64,000 nt of DNA from Gammaproteobacteria bacterium. Its GTDB lineage: Bacteria; Pseudomonadota; Gammaproteobacteria; Burkholderiales; Rhodocyclaceae. The stretch is from the NCBI GenBank assembly GCA_018828385.1, contig JAHJVE010000004.1:1-64000 (forward strand). The letters run 5' to 3'. The notes under the pieces are model-generated. The model was given only the letters and a program-made list of their open reading frames with translations, did no database searches and had not been told where the DNA came from. Shown here one piece after another: positions 56,655 to 64,000 of the stretch. Made by a program: the position numbers and the translations under genes. The first letter of the stretch is position 1. Each line of letters begins with the position of its first letter.

Positions 56655-58708
56655 AGCTGGTTGAGTAGCGCCCGCAGCTTGGCCGGGCGCACCGGCACCG
56701 GCAGCGCGTGGGCGCCGGCCGGAATGGCCTGGCCGACGGTGTCGACGAGAACGACGAGCGGCGTGCCGGGCATCAGTTCGGCATCGACGCCGGCCGCCAG
56801 GCTGGCATCGACGACCAGCACCGTATTGTCGGGGGCGCGTTCGCTGCCGTCGGTCCTGCTTACGGCATAACCCCAACCCTCGAGCAGGCCGATGCAGGCC
56901 TGCATTTCAGCCGACTGGCCGATGCAATGCACGCGCTCGGCGCTGGCCGCGGCACTGTGCCGGGGTTCTCCGACGACGCCGGGCAGGCTGCCGGGGACGC
57001 GCAGCGTAAAGGTCGTTCCCTCGCCCAGCCGCGAGCGCAGCGCGACCTGGATGTCGAGCGCCCGGGCCAGCCGGTCGACAATCGACAGCCCGAGGCCCAG
57101 CCCCTTGTTGTGTTCGCGGGCGACATTGCCGACCTGGTAGAACTCGGCAAAGATCGCCGCCTGATGTTCCCCGGCGATCCCGATGCCGCTATCGCGCACC
57201 TCGATGAGCAAGGCGTCGCCGCGCTTTCTGGCGGCGATGAGCACCCGGCCGCCGGCCGGCGTGTAACGCAGGGCGTTGGACACCAGATTGGCGATCATGC
57301 GGTCGAGAAGCAACGGGTCGCTGTCGGCCCACAGCGGCGTCGGCCGGAAACGCAGCGTGATGCGGCGGTCGGCTGCGGCGCGCCGGAAAGACTCGGCGAC
57401 CCGCTCGAAAACCGGCTGCAGCGGGAATGCCCGGCGGTCCGGCTTGATCCCCGCGACATCGAGGCGGGAAATGTCGAGCAGCGAATCGAGCAGGTCGCCG
57501 AGCATGGCGGTCGATGCCGAAATCTGTTCGGCCAGGCGTGGCAACTCGCTCGGCGTGCCGCTACGGACCTGGCGCTGGAGGTCGGCGGAGAACAGCGAAA
57601 GGGCGTGCAGCGGTTGCCGCAAGTCGTGGCTCGCTGCGGCAAGAAAGCGGCTCTTGGCAGCATTGGCGCGTTCGGCCGCATCCTTCCGTCCGGCCAGTTC
57701 CTCCGTCGCAGCACGAATGCGTTCCTCCAGATGCTCGTGGCTGGCGGCCAACTCGCTCGTCATGATCGACATTTCACGCACCTGGCGGCGGACGAGCAGG
57801 GCGCCGACGGAGAGCACGATGGTGACCAGCAGGCCGAGCGAGGCGAGTTCGACCAGCCGGGTTTGCCAGGCGGCCAGCAGCGTCTTTTCCGAAATGGCGG
57901 TCAGGATGCGCAAGTCGGCAAAGCCGGGGACGGCAGCCACCGAGACGAGCAGGCCATTGACCTTGGCCATGCCACTGGTCGGCACCCTGTTGCGCAGCTT
58001 GCCATCGAACAGCACCATCCCGGCCTTGGCACCGAGCACGGCCGATTGTCGGCTGATGTCGCTGGGCCGACAGGAGGCAATGATTTCCTCGCGGGCGTTG
58101 GTCAGCACCGCTTCAAAATCGTCGGACAGCCGGTTCGACCAGCAAAAGTCCTGCAGGTAACCCGGTTCGACGGCAGCGAAAACGGCACCGGAAAAAACGC
58201 CGTCTGTGCTTAGCCGCCGGCTGATCGCATAGGTGTAACGGCCGCTGTTGCGCTCGACGTAGGGGCCGAAAGCCGAGGCCTCGGCGCCACCTTCCAGCGC
58301 CGTGAAATAGGGGCGGTCCCTGACGTTGATGTTCGGCGCCGGAAAGCGGGTCGACATGAAGCGCTGGTTGCCGTGGCGATCAAAAACGACGAGATCGCGC
58401 AGTTGCGGCATCGAGCGGGAGTGGCGCTGGGCGATGTATTCCCAGCCCGTGGAGGATTCCCACTGTTCCCAGTCGCGCCGGGGGCCGGAAAGGTCGCTGG
58501 CGGTATCGCGGAGCTGCACGTCGATGGCCTCGAAGGTGCGCGCCGTGTGCTCGGCCATCATCAGACCGAAGTGCTGCAGGCGGCGTTCGCCAACCTCGAG
58601 ATCATTGTGGCGGACCAGCGTCAGATCGACGACAAAGACGAACAGAATGATCAGCGTGCCGGCCATGGCCGCCGTCAGGGCGAGGGTTTCGGGCTTTCTC
58701 GTGGGCAT
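56624..58708 (-). CDS. Sensor histidine kinase with degenerate C-terminal receiver-like domain
   Basis: The 694 residues comprise a first helix (TAAMAGTLIILFVFVVDLTL), a periplasmic Cache-like sensor (about 40-285) and a second helix (ASLGLLVTIVLSVGALLV). A coiled coil, HisKA with AAASHDLRQPLHAL and HATPase_c (DSGIGIAGE, KGLGLGLSI) follow. The last 105 residues resemble a receiver but the expected acidic pocket is not clear (VLVVDASLAAG is the only candidate). It is convergent and overlapping with the NarL-type regulator, so the pair is probably functional together. Confidence 0.9.
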   Translation of the reverse strand: MPTRKPETLALTAAMAGTLIILFVFVVDLTLVRHNDLEVGERRLQHFGLMMAEHTARTFEAIDVQLRDTASDLSGPRRDWEQWESSTGWEYIAQRHSRSMPQLRDLVVFDRHGNQRFMSTRFPAPNINVRDRPYFTALEGGAEASAFGPYVERNSGRYTYAISRRLSTDGVFSGAVFAAVEPGYLQDFCWSNRLSDDFEAVLTNAREEIIASCRPSDISRQSAVLGAKAGMVLFDGKLRNRVPTSGMAKVNGLLVSVAAVPGFADLRILTAISEKTLLAAWQTRLVELASLGLLVTIVLSVGALLVRRQVREMSIMTSELAASHEHLEERIRAATEELAGRKDAAERANAAKSRFLAAASHDLRQPLHALSLFSADLQRQVRSGTPSELPRLAEQISASTAMLGDLLDSLLDISRLDVAGIKPDRRAFPLQPVFERVAESFRRAAADRRITLRFRPTPLWADSDPLLLDRMIANLVSNALRYTPAGGRVLIAARKRGDALLIEVRDSGIGIAGEHQAAIFAEFYQVGNVAREHNKGLGLGLSIVDRLARALDIQVALRSRLGEGTTFTLRVPGSLPGVVGEPRHSAAASAERVHCIGQSAEMQACIGLLEGWGYAVSRTDGSERAPDNTVLVVDASLAAGVDAELMPGTPLVVLVDTVGQAIPAGAHALPVPVRPAKLRALLNQLQKTLSKSMP

Positions 58709-58724
58709 CTGCCGGCCGGCTTGC

Positions 58725-59477
58725 TTACTGGACCTGGTAGCAGTAGAGCGGACGCGACGGCGTGCAGTCGACGTCGATGATGCGATCCGGCGTCATGCCG
58801 GGAACCGGGAAACTGTTGCTGATGAACAGGCTGCCCGGCGCCATTTCCGCTTTTACCTTTTCCCACAGCCGGGGCATCGGCGCCGGCGAGAGAAAGGCAT
58901 AAACCACATCGTAATCGCCCAGCTTGGCCTGCCACAGATCGTCCCAGCGCCAGCCGATGTTGGGTCGGCCGAGGCTGAAAAAGCGCCCGACCAGCCAGGT
59001 CAGCGGCGCGTTTTCATAGCCGGTGAAATGGCTGTCCGGCAATGCATCGGCCAGCGGCACGGTGGTGCTGCCCAGCCCGGCGCCGAGGTCGAGGAAACGG
59101 CTAGTGCCGCGTTCGGCCAGCAACTCGGCCAGGGCGGCGACCGTCTGCTTGTTCGACAGGTAGAGCGGCACCTGCCCGGACAGCGCGCCACGAAAGACCA
59201 ACAGCAGAAAAATGGCAGCAAGCAGGAACCAGATCGGGTCGATGGCCAGCCCGTAGGTGTACCAGACCAGCGGCATGAAGCCGCCATGAATGACGCGCCA
59301 CCACCAGGGCTGGCGCGAAACCGTGGCAAAAAACAGGGCGACGCCGCCGATGGCCAGGCTGGTTTCCAGCCACGGCATGGCCTCGGCTTTCCAGCCGTAA
59401 TAAGGCCAGGCGATGGAGAGAACAAGGATGACAGCCGCCCCTTGCAGGGCAAACTGGCGTTTCGGCGTTGAAGTCAT
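58725..59477 (-). CDS. Membrane-anchored class I SAM-dependent methyltransferase-like protein
   Basis: This 250-residue protein has three or four N-terminal hydrophobic segments (about 10-100). A Rossmann methyltransferase domain with motif I FLDLGAGLGSTTVPLA (about 128-143) and DVVYAFLSPAPMP follows. The substrate is unknown. It lies 16 bp upstream of the kinase gene on the same strand and may be co-transcribed with it. Confidence 0.75.
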   Translation of the reverse strand: MTSTPKRQFALQGAAVILVLSIAWPYYGWKAEAMPWLETSLAIGGVALFFATVSRQPWWWRVIHGGFMPLVWYTYGLAIDPIWFLLAAIFLLLVFRGALSGQVPLYLSNKQTVAALAELLAERGTSRFLDLGAGLGSTTVPLADALPDSHFTGYENAPLTWLVGRFFSLGRPNIGWRWDDLWQAKLGDYDVVYAFLSPAPMPRLWEKVKAEMAPGSLFISNSFPVPGMTPDRIIDVDCTPSRPLYCYQVQ

Positions 59478-59616
59478 CCGCCGATTTTATGCGATCAGCG
59501 CGGAACTCGCCTTTTCTCTTGCTTGAGGGGACTGTTTGGCCGAGCGCTTAGCGAGCGGGGGAGGATTGAATACGCGGTGTTGGGATGGATTGCCGGGAGA
59601 GCCAGCAACCGCGACG

Positions 59617-59653
59617 ATTTCAATTTTGGCCGAAATTTCCGGTTGACCGTGGG
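59617..59653 (-). repeat. Dispersed 38-bp repeat, copy 14
   Basis: The minus strand reads TCCCACGGTCAACCGG, AAATTT, CGGCC, AAAATTGAAAT. It lies between two minus-strand genes in an otherwise featureless 266-bp gap. Confidence 0.92.
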
Positions 59654-59743
59654 ATTGGTGAAAACGCTGAGTTGAGGTGCCAAAACGCTATTCGAGCCTG
59701 GTGCCTTAGTTTTGCCGTAGCGATGTTGTGCATCGCCGAATGG

Positions 59744-60106
59744 CTACGCAGACCAGTATGCGTGTACTTTCTTAAGTTCATCAATCCAGCACTTCAAGAT
59801 GTCGGAAGTGTCGCGCCCGAGTTGTTTGGCCAGCTCGAAGAAGCCTGGGCCAGGTTGCATGTCGCCGGATTTGTGAACAACGATGACGCTCAACATGCCT
59901 CGGCCGGATGCATCTTCAGTCTCTGATATTTCGCCGAGCAAGTGAAACAGCCTTGCGTCATGGGCTTCTAACCGAACTGACTTGATCCTTGCTGCGAGAT
60001 CAGAGTACGGCATCATTCCGCGCAATTTGGCGCGGGCAACCAGCACATCGGTGGCCTCGCGCTTTGCGGTAGCCCATTCTTGGGGGGTGAATCCAAAGTT
60101 GTTCAC
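59744..60106 (-). CDS. Hypothetical protein, downstream partner of a two-gene unit
   Basis: This 120-residue soluble protein starts with GTG at 60106, overlapping the preceding stop by 4 bp (GTGA). It contains PYSDLAARIKSVRLEAHDAR and a C-terminal helix (LKCWIDELKKVHAYW). Base composition is more A/T-rich than its neighbours, suggesting acquired DNA. No family recognised. Confidence 0.6.
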   Translation of the reverse strand: MNNFGFTPQEWATAKREATDVLVARAKLRGMMPYSDLAARIKSVRLEAHDARLFHLLGEISETEDASGRGMLSVIVVHKSGDMQPGPGFFELAKQLGRDTSDILKCWIDELKKVHAYWSA

Positions 60107-60297
60107 TTATCACTCCTCTTGGAAAGGCTGTGCGCGAACGCTCGCAAATGAGTTATTGCTGCGCTATCTGGGGCGAGCCCACGAAGGCTCGTTTCTCTAG
60201 TGGTTCCGTCAGGCAGATACACAACGAGCGTATCGCCAAATATCTCGTATTCAGCACGGATGTCGATACCGTTGTGGGTGAAGGTAATCTCAGTCAT
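60103..60297 (-). CDS. Small hypothetical protein, first of a two-gene unit
   Basis: This 64-residue protein is mostly beta: TEITFTHNGIDIRAEYEIFG, then TLVVYLPDGTTRETSL, followed by a short helix. It is translationally coupled to the 120-residue gene. The size and arrangement recall a toxin-antitoxin or phage-derived pair, but no motif supports that. Confidence 0.55.
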   Translation of the reverse strand: MTEITFTHNGIDIRAEYEIFGDTLVVYLPDGTTRETSLRGLAPDSAAITHLRAFAHSLSKRSDK

Positions 60298-60380
60298 TGA
60301 TACTCCGTATTTTCGCCATGAATTCTCAGGGCTTCAGCATACGGAGCGGGTGAACTAATGTCGAGTGGGTATGGCGTGGT

Positions 60381-63300
60381 TCAAGCGGACTGCCGCAACG
60401 CTTCCCGCCGGCCTGCCGCTTTTGTGGCCGCCTCGCTGCGCACCGGTCCAAATCCGCGTACCTCGGCCGGCCAGTTGGCCAGTGCCACGAGTTCCGGGTT
60501 TGGGCTGCGCCCGCCGATGAAGTCGAGATCGCTTTCGTAGTCGGCGAGTAGCTGGCGGTCCAGCTTGTTTTCTTCGCTGTTTTTCCACGGATCGAGCCAG
60601 CTGCCGCGCCAGCCCCGGGCTTTGGCCATGAGGCTGAATACCGGCAGCACCCAGGCGCCGAAGCGGATTTTCTTTGGGCGGCCGTTCGGGCCGGGGCGGC
60701 TCAGGCCGGGTGGGGCGAGGTGGAAGCTCAGGCGCAGGTCGCCGTCGAAGCGTTCGTTCAGGCTCTTGAGAAAATCGGTTTGCGCGTACAGGCGGGCGAC
60801 TTCCCAGGCGTCTTTGGGGGCGAGCAGGCGGGCGTATTGGGTGGCGACGGCGCGGGTCAGGTCGTCGTTGCCGAGGCGGCGGATGGATTCGACGCGGCTG
60901 GCGTAGCGGGCGGCGAGGTCGGCGTCCTGGTAGGCGGTGAGGTGTTCGACGCGGCTGGCGATGAGTTCGTCCAGCGTTTGTTCCGGCAAGGGCTGGCCGG
61001 TGAGCGGGCCGGCGATTTTGGCGACTTTTTCCGGGTCGACCGCAGCACGCCGGCCCCATTCGAAAGCCTGGCGGTTGGCGTCGACGGCGGCGCCGTTGAG
61101 GACGATGGCGCGGTCCAGCGCGGCGGCGGAAACGGGCACCAGGCCGAGTTGCCAGGCGTAGCCGAGGAGCAGCATGTTGCCGTAGAGGGCGTCGCCCATC
61201 AGGCGGCTGGCGAGGTGCTGGGCGTCGATGAACTGGACGTGATCGGCGCCGAGGGTTTCGGCCAGTTGGGTCTTGAGCCCGGCCAGCGGGAAGTGCCAGT
61301 CGCGGTTGCGGGTGAAGTCGGCGGTTGGCGTATCGGTGCAGCTGACGACGGCTCGCGTGCGGCCTTCGAGCATTTTCGCCAGGGCTTCGGTGCTGGCGCT
61401 GACGACGAGGTCGCCGCCGAGTACGGCGTGGGCTTCGCCGGTGGCGATGCGGGCGGCGTGGATGTCTTCCGGGCGGTCGGCGATGCGCAGGTGGGAGAAG
61501 ACGGCGCCGTACTTTTGCGCCAGACCGGTCATGTCGAGGGTCGAAATGCCCTTGCCGTCGAGGTGGGCGGCCATGCCGATGAGGGCGCCGAGGGTGATGA
61601 CGCCCATGCCGCCGACGCCGGTGATGAGGAGGTTGTAGGGCTGGGTCGTGGCGGGCAGTTTGGGCGATTTCAAAATTGGCCAATTTTCGGCGTTGACCGT
61701 GGGATTCGACCCTTTTTTCGGTTTGCCACCTTCGATGGTCACGAAGCTCGGGCAGAAGCCTTTGACGCAGGAGAAGTCCTGGTTGCACGACGACTGGTCG
61801 ATCTGGCGCTTGGTGCCGAAGGTGGTTTCGACCGGCACGATGGACAGGCAGTTGGATTGCACCGAGCAGTCGCCGCAACCTTCGCAGACGGCTTCGTTGA
61901 TGACGACGCGCTGGGCGATGGCCGGCATCTTGCCGCGTTTGCGCCGGCGCCGTGCTTCGGTGGCGCAGACCTGGTCGTAGATCAGGACGGTGACGCCGGG
62001 TTCTTCGCGCAGTTCGCGCTGGACGGTGTCGAGTTCGTCGCGGTGGCGGATCGGCACGTTGGGGGCGAGGTCGGTGATCTCGGCGTATTTGGCCAGATCG
62101 TTGGTGACGATCACCGTGCGGCTCACCCCTTCCGCTTCGAGCTGGCGGGTCAACCGGGCGACGCTCAGGATGCCGTCGACGGGCTGGCCGCCGGTCATCG
62201 CCACGGCATCGTTGTAGAGAATCTTGTAGGTGATCGGCACCTTGGCGGCGATGGATTGCCGGATGGCGAGGATGCCGGAGTGGAAATAGGTGCCGTCGCC
62301 GAGGTTGGCGAAGATGTGTTTTTCGCTGGTGAAGGGCGCCTGGCCGACCCAGGGCACGCCTTCGCCGCCCATGTGGGTGAAGGTTGAGGTACTGCGGTCC
62401 ATCCACGTCACCATGTAGTGGCAGCCGATGCCGGCGACGGCGCGCGAGCCTTCCGGGACACGGGTCGAGCTGTTGTGTGGGCAGCCCGAGCAGAAATGCG
62501 GCTTGCGTTCGGCGAGGACGATGGGGGTCAGCGCGGCTTTCTGCTTGGCTTCAATCAGGGCGAGGCGGGCGGCGATGGTCGGCGAGGTGAAGAAGCGGCC
62601 GATCCGTTCGGCGATGACGCGGGCGATGGTGGCGACCGGCAGTTCGCCGGTGGCCGGCAGCAGCCAGTGGCCTTCGCTCTGCATTGGCGTCCACTCGCCG
62701 ATTTCGTCGAACTTGCCGATGACGCGCGGGCGGACATCGTCCTTCCAGTTGTACAACTCTTCCTTGAGCTGGTATTCGAGCAGTTGGCGCTTTTCCTCGA
62801 CGACGAGGATTTCCTCCAGCCCTTCGGCAAAGTGGCGGACGCCTTCCGGTTCGAGCGGCCAGACCATGCCGACCTTGAACAGCCGGATGCCGATTTCGCC
62901 GGCCAGCGCATCGTCGATGCCGAGTTCGTCGAGGGCCTGGCGGACATCAAGGTAGCTCTTGCCGGCAGTCAGAATGCCGAGGCGCGGGGCGGGCGAATCG
63001 ATGATCAGCTTGTTCAGCCCGTTGGCCCGGCAGTAGGCCAGCGCCGCGTAAAGCTTGTGGTTGAGCAGGCGGGCTTCCTGAACCAGCGGCGGGTCGGGCC
63101 AGCGGATGTTGAGGCCGTCCGGCGGCAATTTGAAATTTGGCGGAAAAATCGGGTTGACCGTAGCAATGTCGATGCTGACCGAGGCCGAGGTCTCGACCGT
63201 GTCGGCCAGCGCCTTGAAGGCCACCCAGCAACCGGAATAGCGGCTCATCGCCCAGCCGTGCAGGCCGAAATCGAGGTATTCCTGGACGTTGGCCGGGTAG

Positions 63301-63839
63301 AGCACCGGCATCATGACTGCCTTGAAAAAGTGTTCGGTCTGGTGCGGCAGGGTGGATGACTTGGCGGCGTGATCGTCGCCGGCAATGACCAGCACGCCGC
63401 CGAACTGCGAACTGCCGGCGGCATTGGCGTGGCGGAAGACGTCGCCACAACGGTCGACGCCCGGCCCCTTGCCGTACCACAGGCCGAAAACGCCGTCATA
63501 TAGGGCGCCAGGGAAAAGATTGACCTGCTGGCTGCCCCACACGGCCGTTGCCGCCATGTCTTCGTTGAGGCCGGGCTGGAAGGTGATGTGGTGCTCGGCG
63601 AGGTGATCCCTGGCCTTCCACAGGCCGAGATCGAGGTTGCCGAGCGGGCTGCCGCGGTAGCCGGAAATGAAGCCGGCGGTGTTGAGCCCCGCGGCGAGAT
63701 CGCGTTCGCGTTGCAGCATGGGCAGGCGGATCAGCGCCTGGGTGCCGGTCAGGAAGACGCGGCCGTTATGGCGGGTGTATTTGTCGTCAATCGACGCGGA
63801 CAGGTTGTCCGGCAAGGGCGGTTGAGCCAGGTTGCTCAT
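60381..63839 (-). CDS. ior: Indolepyruvate:ferredoxin oxidoreductase, fused alpha-beta type
   Basis: This 1152-residue enzyme oxidatively decarboxylates aryl (and possibly branched) 2-oxoacids to acyl-CoA and reduces ferredoxin. In order it has an N-terminal pyrimidine-like domain (TGTQALIRLPMLQRERDLAA), a TPP-binding region (FANLGDGTYFHSGILAIRQ, TYKILYNDAVAMTGGQP) and a short Fe-S segment CEGCGDCSVQSNCLSI. The gamma-type domain (LLITGVGGMGVITLGALIG) and a C-terminal domain follow. Two copies of the dispersed repeat lie in frame inside it (about residues 712-724 and 225-237). Length is normal for the fused type. It fits degradation of aromatic amino acids. Confidence 0.93.
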   Translation of the reverse strand: MSNLAQPPLPDNLSASIDDKYTRHNGRVFLTGTQALIRLPMLQRERDLAAGLNTAGFISGYRGSPLGNLDLGLWKARDHLAEHHITFQPGLNEDMAATAVWGSQQVNLFPGALYDGVFGLWYGKGPGVDRCGDVFRHANAAGSSQFGGVLVIAGDDHAAKSSTLPHQTEHFFKAVMMPVLYPANVQEYLDFGLHGWAMSRYSGCWVAFKALADTVETSASVSIDIATVNPIFPPNFKLPPDGLNIRWPDPPLVQEARLLNHKLYAALAYCRANGLNKLIIDSPAPRLGILTAGKSYLDVRQALDELGIDDALAGEIGIRLFKVGMVWPLEPEGVRHFAEGLEEILVVEEKRQLLEYQLKEELYNWKDDVRPRVIGKFDEIGEWTPMQSEGHWLLPATGELPVATIARVIAERIGRFFTSPTIAARLALIEAKQKAALTPIVLAERKPHFCSGCPHNSSTRVPEGSRAVAGIGCHYMVTWMDRSTSTFTHMGGEGVPWVGQAPFTSEKHIFANLGDGTYFHSGILAIRQSIAAKVPITYKILYNDAVAMTGGQPVDGILSVARLTRQLEAEGVSRTVIVTNDLAKYAEITDLAPNVPIRHRDELDTVQRELREEPGVTVLIYDQVCATEARRRRKRGKMPAIAQRVVINEAVCEGCGDCSVQSNCLSIVPVETTFGTKRQIDQSSCNQDFSCVKGFCPSFVTIEGGKPKKGSNPTVNAENWPILKSPKLPATTQPYNLLITGVGGMGVITLGALIGMAAHLDGKGISTLDMTGLAQKYGAVFSHLRIADRPEDIHAARIATGEAHAVLGGDLVVSASTEALAKMLEGRTRAVVSCTDTPTADFTRNRDWHFPLAGLKTQLAETLGADHVQFIDAQHLASRLMGDALYGNMLLLGYAWQLGLVPVSAAALDRAIVLNGAAVDANRQAFEWGRRAAVDPEKVAKIAGPLTGQPLPEQTLDELIASRVEHLTAYQDADLAARYASRVESIRRLGNDDLTRAVATQYARLLAPKDAWEVARLYAQTDFLKSLNERFDGDLRLSFHLAPPGLSRPGPNGRPKKIRFGAWVLPVFSLMAKARGWRGSWLDPWKNSEENKLDRQLLADYESDLDFIGGRSPNPELVALANWPAEVRGFGPVRSEAATKAAGRREALRQSA
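61667..61705 (-). repeat. Dispersed 38-bp repeat, copy 15, in frame inside the IOR gene
   Basis: The minus strand reads ATCCCACGGTCAAC, GCCG, AAAATTGGCCAATTTT, GAAAT. It is translated NPTVNAENWPILK in the linker between the Fe-S segment and the gamma domain. The AAAATTGGCCAATTTT part is a perfect palindrome. Confidence 0.85.
63128..63167 (-). repeat. Dispersed 38-bp repeat, copy 16 (diverged), in frame inside the IOR gene
   Basis: The minus strand starts TTGCTACGGTCAACCCG. The second half is changed (ATTTTTCCGCC, AAATTTCAAATT). Translated it gives ATVNPIFPPNFKLPP. The head matches the consensus over 15 bases, the tail only loosely. Confidence 0.6.
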
Positions 63840-64000
63840 GTTTGTCTCCGGTTATGACGCCTTGTGGGCGGTTTCGGACAGCCTGCGCCGGGGGTGGTGG
63901 CATGGGCTGCATGAAGCTTGGATTATGCTGGCCGGCGAATGTTCCGGCCATGCGGGATTACCCGGGCAAACCCAGGCGCAAGGTGAAACTGAAGGTGCTG

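Noticed and set aside
61012-61047. A third repeat-like stretch inside the IOR gene (GCTGCGGTCGACCCGG, then A5) in the same reading frame
   Set aside because: The core differs (GGTCGACC), and the encoded AAVDPEKVAKIA resembles what related enzymes have here as I remember them, so chance similarity is likely. It was not counted as a copy.
63950-64000. Possible start of a plus-strand gene running off the window
   Set aside because: Only 17 codons are visible, with no clear ribosome-binding site or known motif.

Overview
The window is a dense, high-GC chromosomal segment of a Gram-negative bacterium. The gene set (Min system, phasin and PhaM-type polyhydroxyalkanoate granule proteins, fused isobutyryl-CoA mutase, fused indolepyruvate:ferredoxin oxidoreductase, ETF/ETF-QO, PEP-CTERM protein, many sensor kinases) fits a betaproteobacterium of the Rhodocyclales (Dechloromonas/Azonexus-like). 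That placement is an inference from gene content, not from a search. No rRNA, tRNA, CRISPR, prophage or insertion sequence was seen.

Layout. 1-5.9 kb: an acyl-CoA oxidation module (etfA end, acyl-CoA dehydrogenase, ETF-QO) followed by an acetate permease pair. 6-13 kb: hemerythrin-containing hybrid kinase, a zinc-finger-less ClpX paralogue, a PEP-CTERM protein and minCDE. 13-18 kb: a four-gene operon with a TonB receptor, a periplasmic protein, a polyferredoxin and a CcdA/DsbD-like membrane protein, probably for metal acquisition coupled to electron transfer. 18-24.6 kb: gpmI, small regulators, a candidate small RNA, phasin, tyrosine phosphatase, TerC, AraC regulator. 24.7-38 kb: isobutyryl-CoA mutase, M48 lipoprotein peptidase, SpoIIE-type phosphatase, Crp-like regulator, and an SPFH/SH3-like operon divergent from a two-component system. 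38-42 kb: accessory genes (PIN + HTH/ImmA pair, a broken AbiEi-like antitoxin, a YjjJ/HipA-like kinase). 42-50.6 kb: a branched-chain-type ABC importer with two CoA ligases. 50.6-60.3 kb: small unknown proteins, PQQ sugar dehydrogenase, QmcA/NfeD, AEC transporter, PhaM, a response regulator/kinase pair and a membrane methyltransferase. 60.4-63.8 kb: indolepyruvate:ferredoxin oxidoreductase.

The metabolic theme is acyl-CoA and aromatic/branched-chain acid catabolism: uptake (ABC), activation (two ligases), oxidation (acyl-CoA dehydrogenase, ETF, ETF-QO), isomerisation (IcmF), amino-acid-derived keto acid oxidation (IOR), with carbon storage as PHA.

The most striking feature is a dispersed ~38-bp repeat found 14 times between genes and at least twice in frame inside the IOR gene. 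Its conserved head is ACGGTCAACCGG. This is followed by an A-tract, GGCC, and a second A/T tract ending GAAAT, often followed by G so that it forms an ATG. Copies bracket single genes or operons, provide a C-terminus and stop codon in one gene, and form the start codons of two others. A second noteworthy element is a ~60-nt candidate small RNA with two CUCCUCC (anti-Shine-Dalgarno) motifs.
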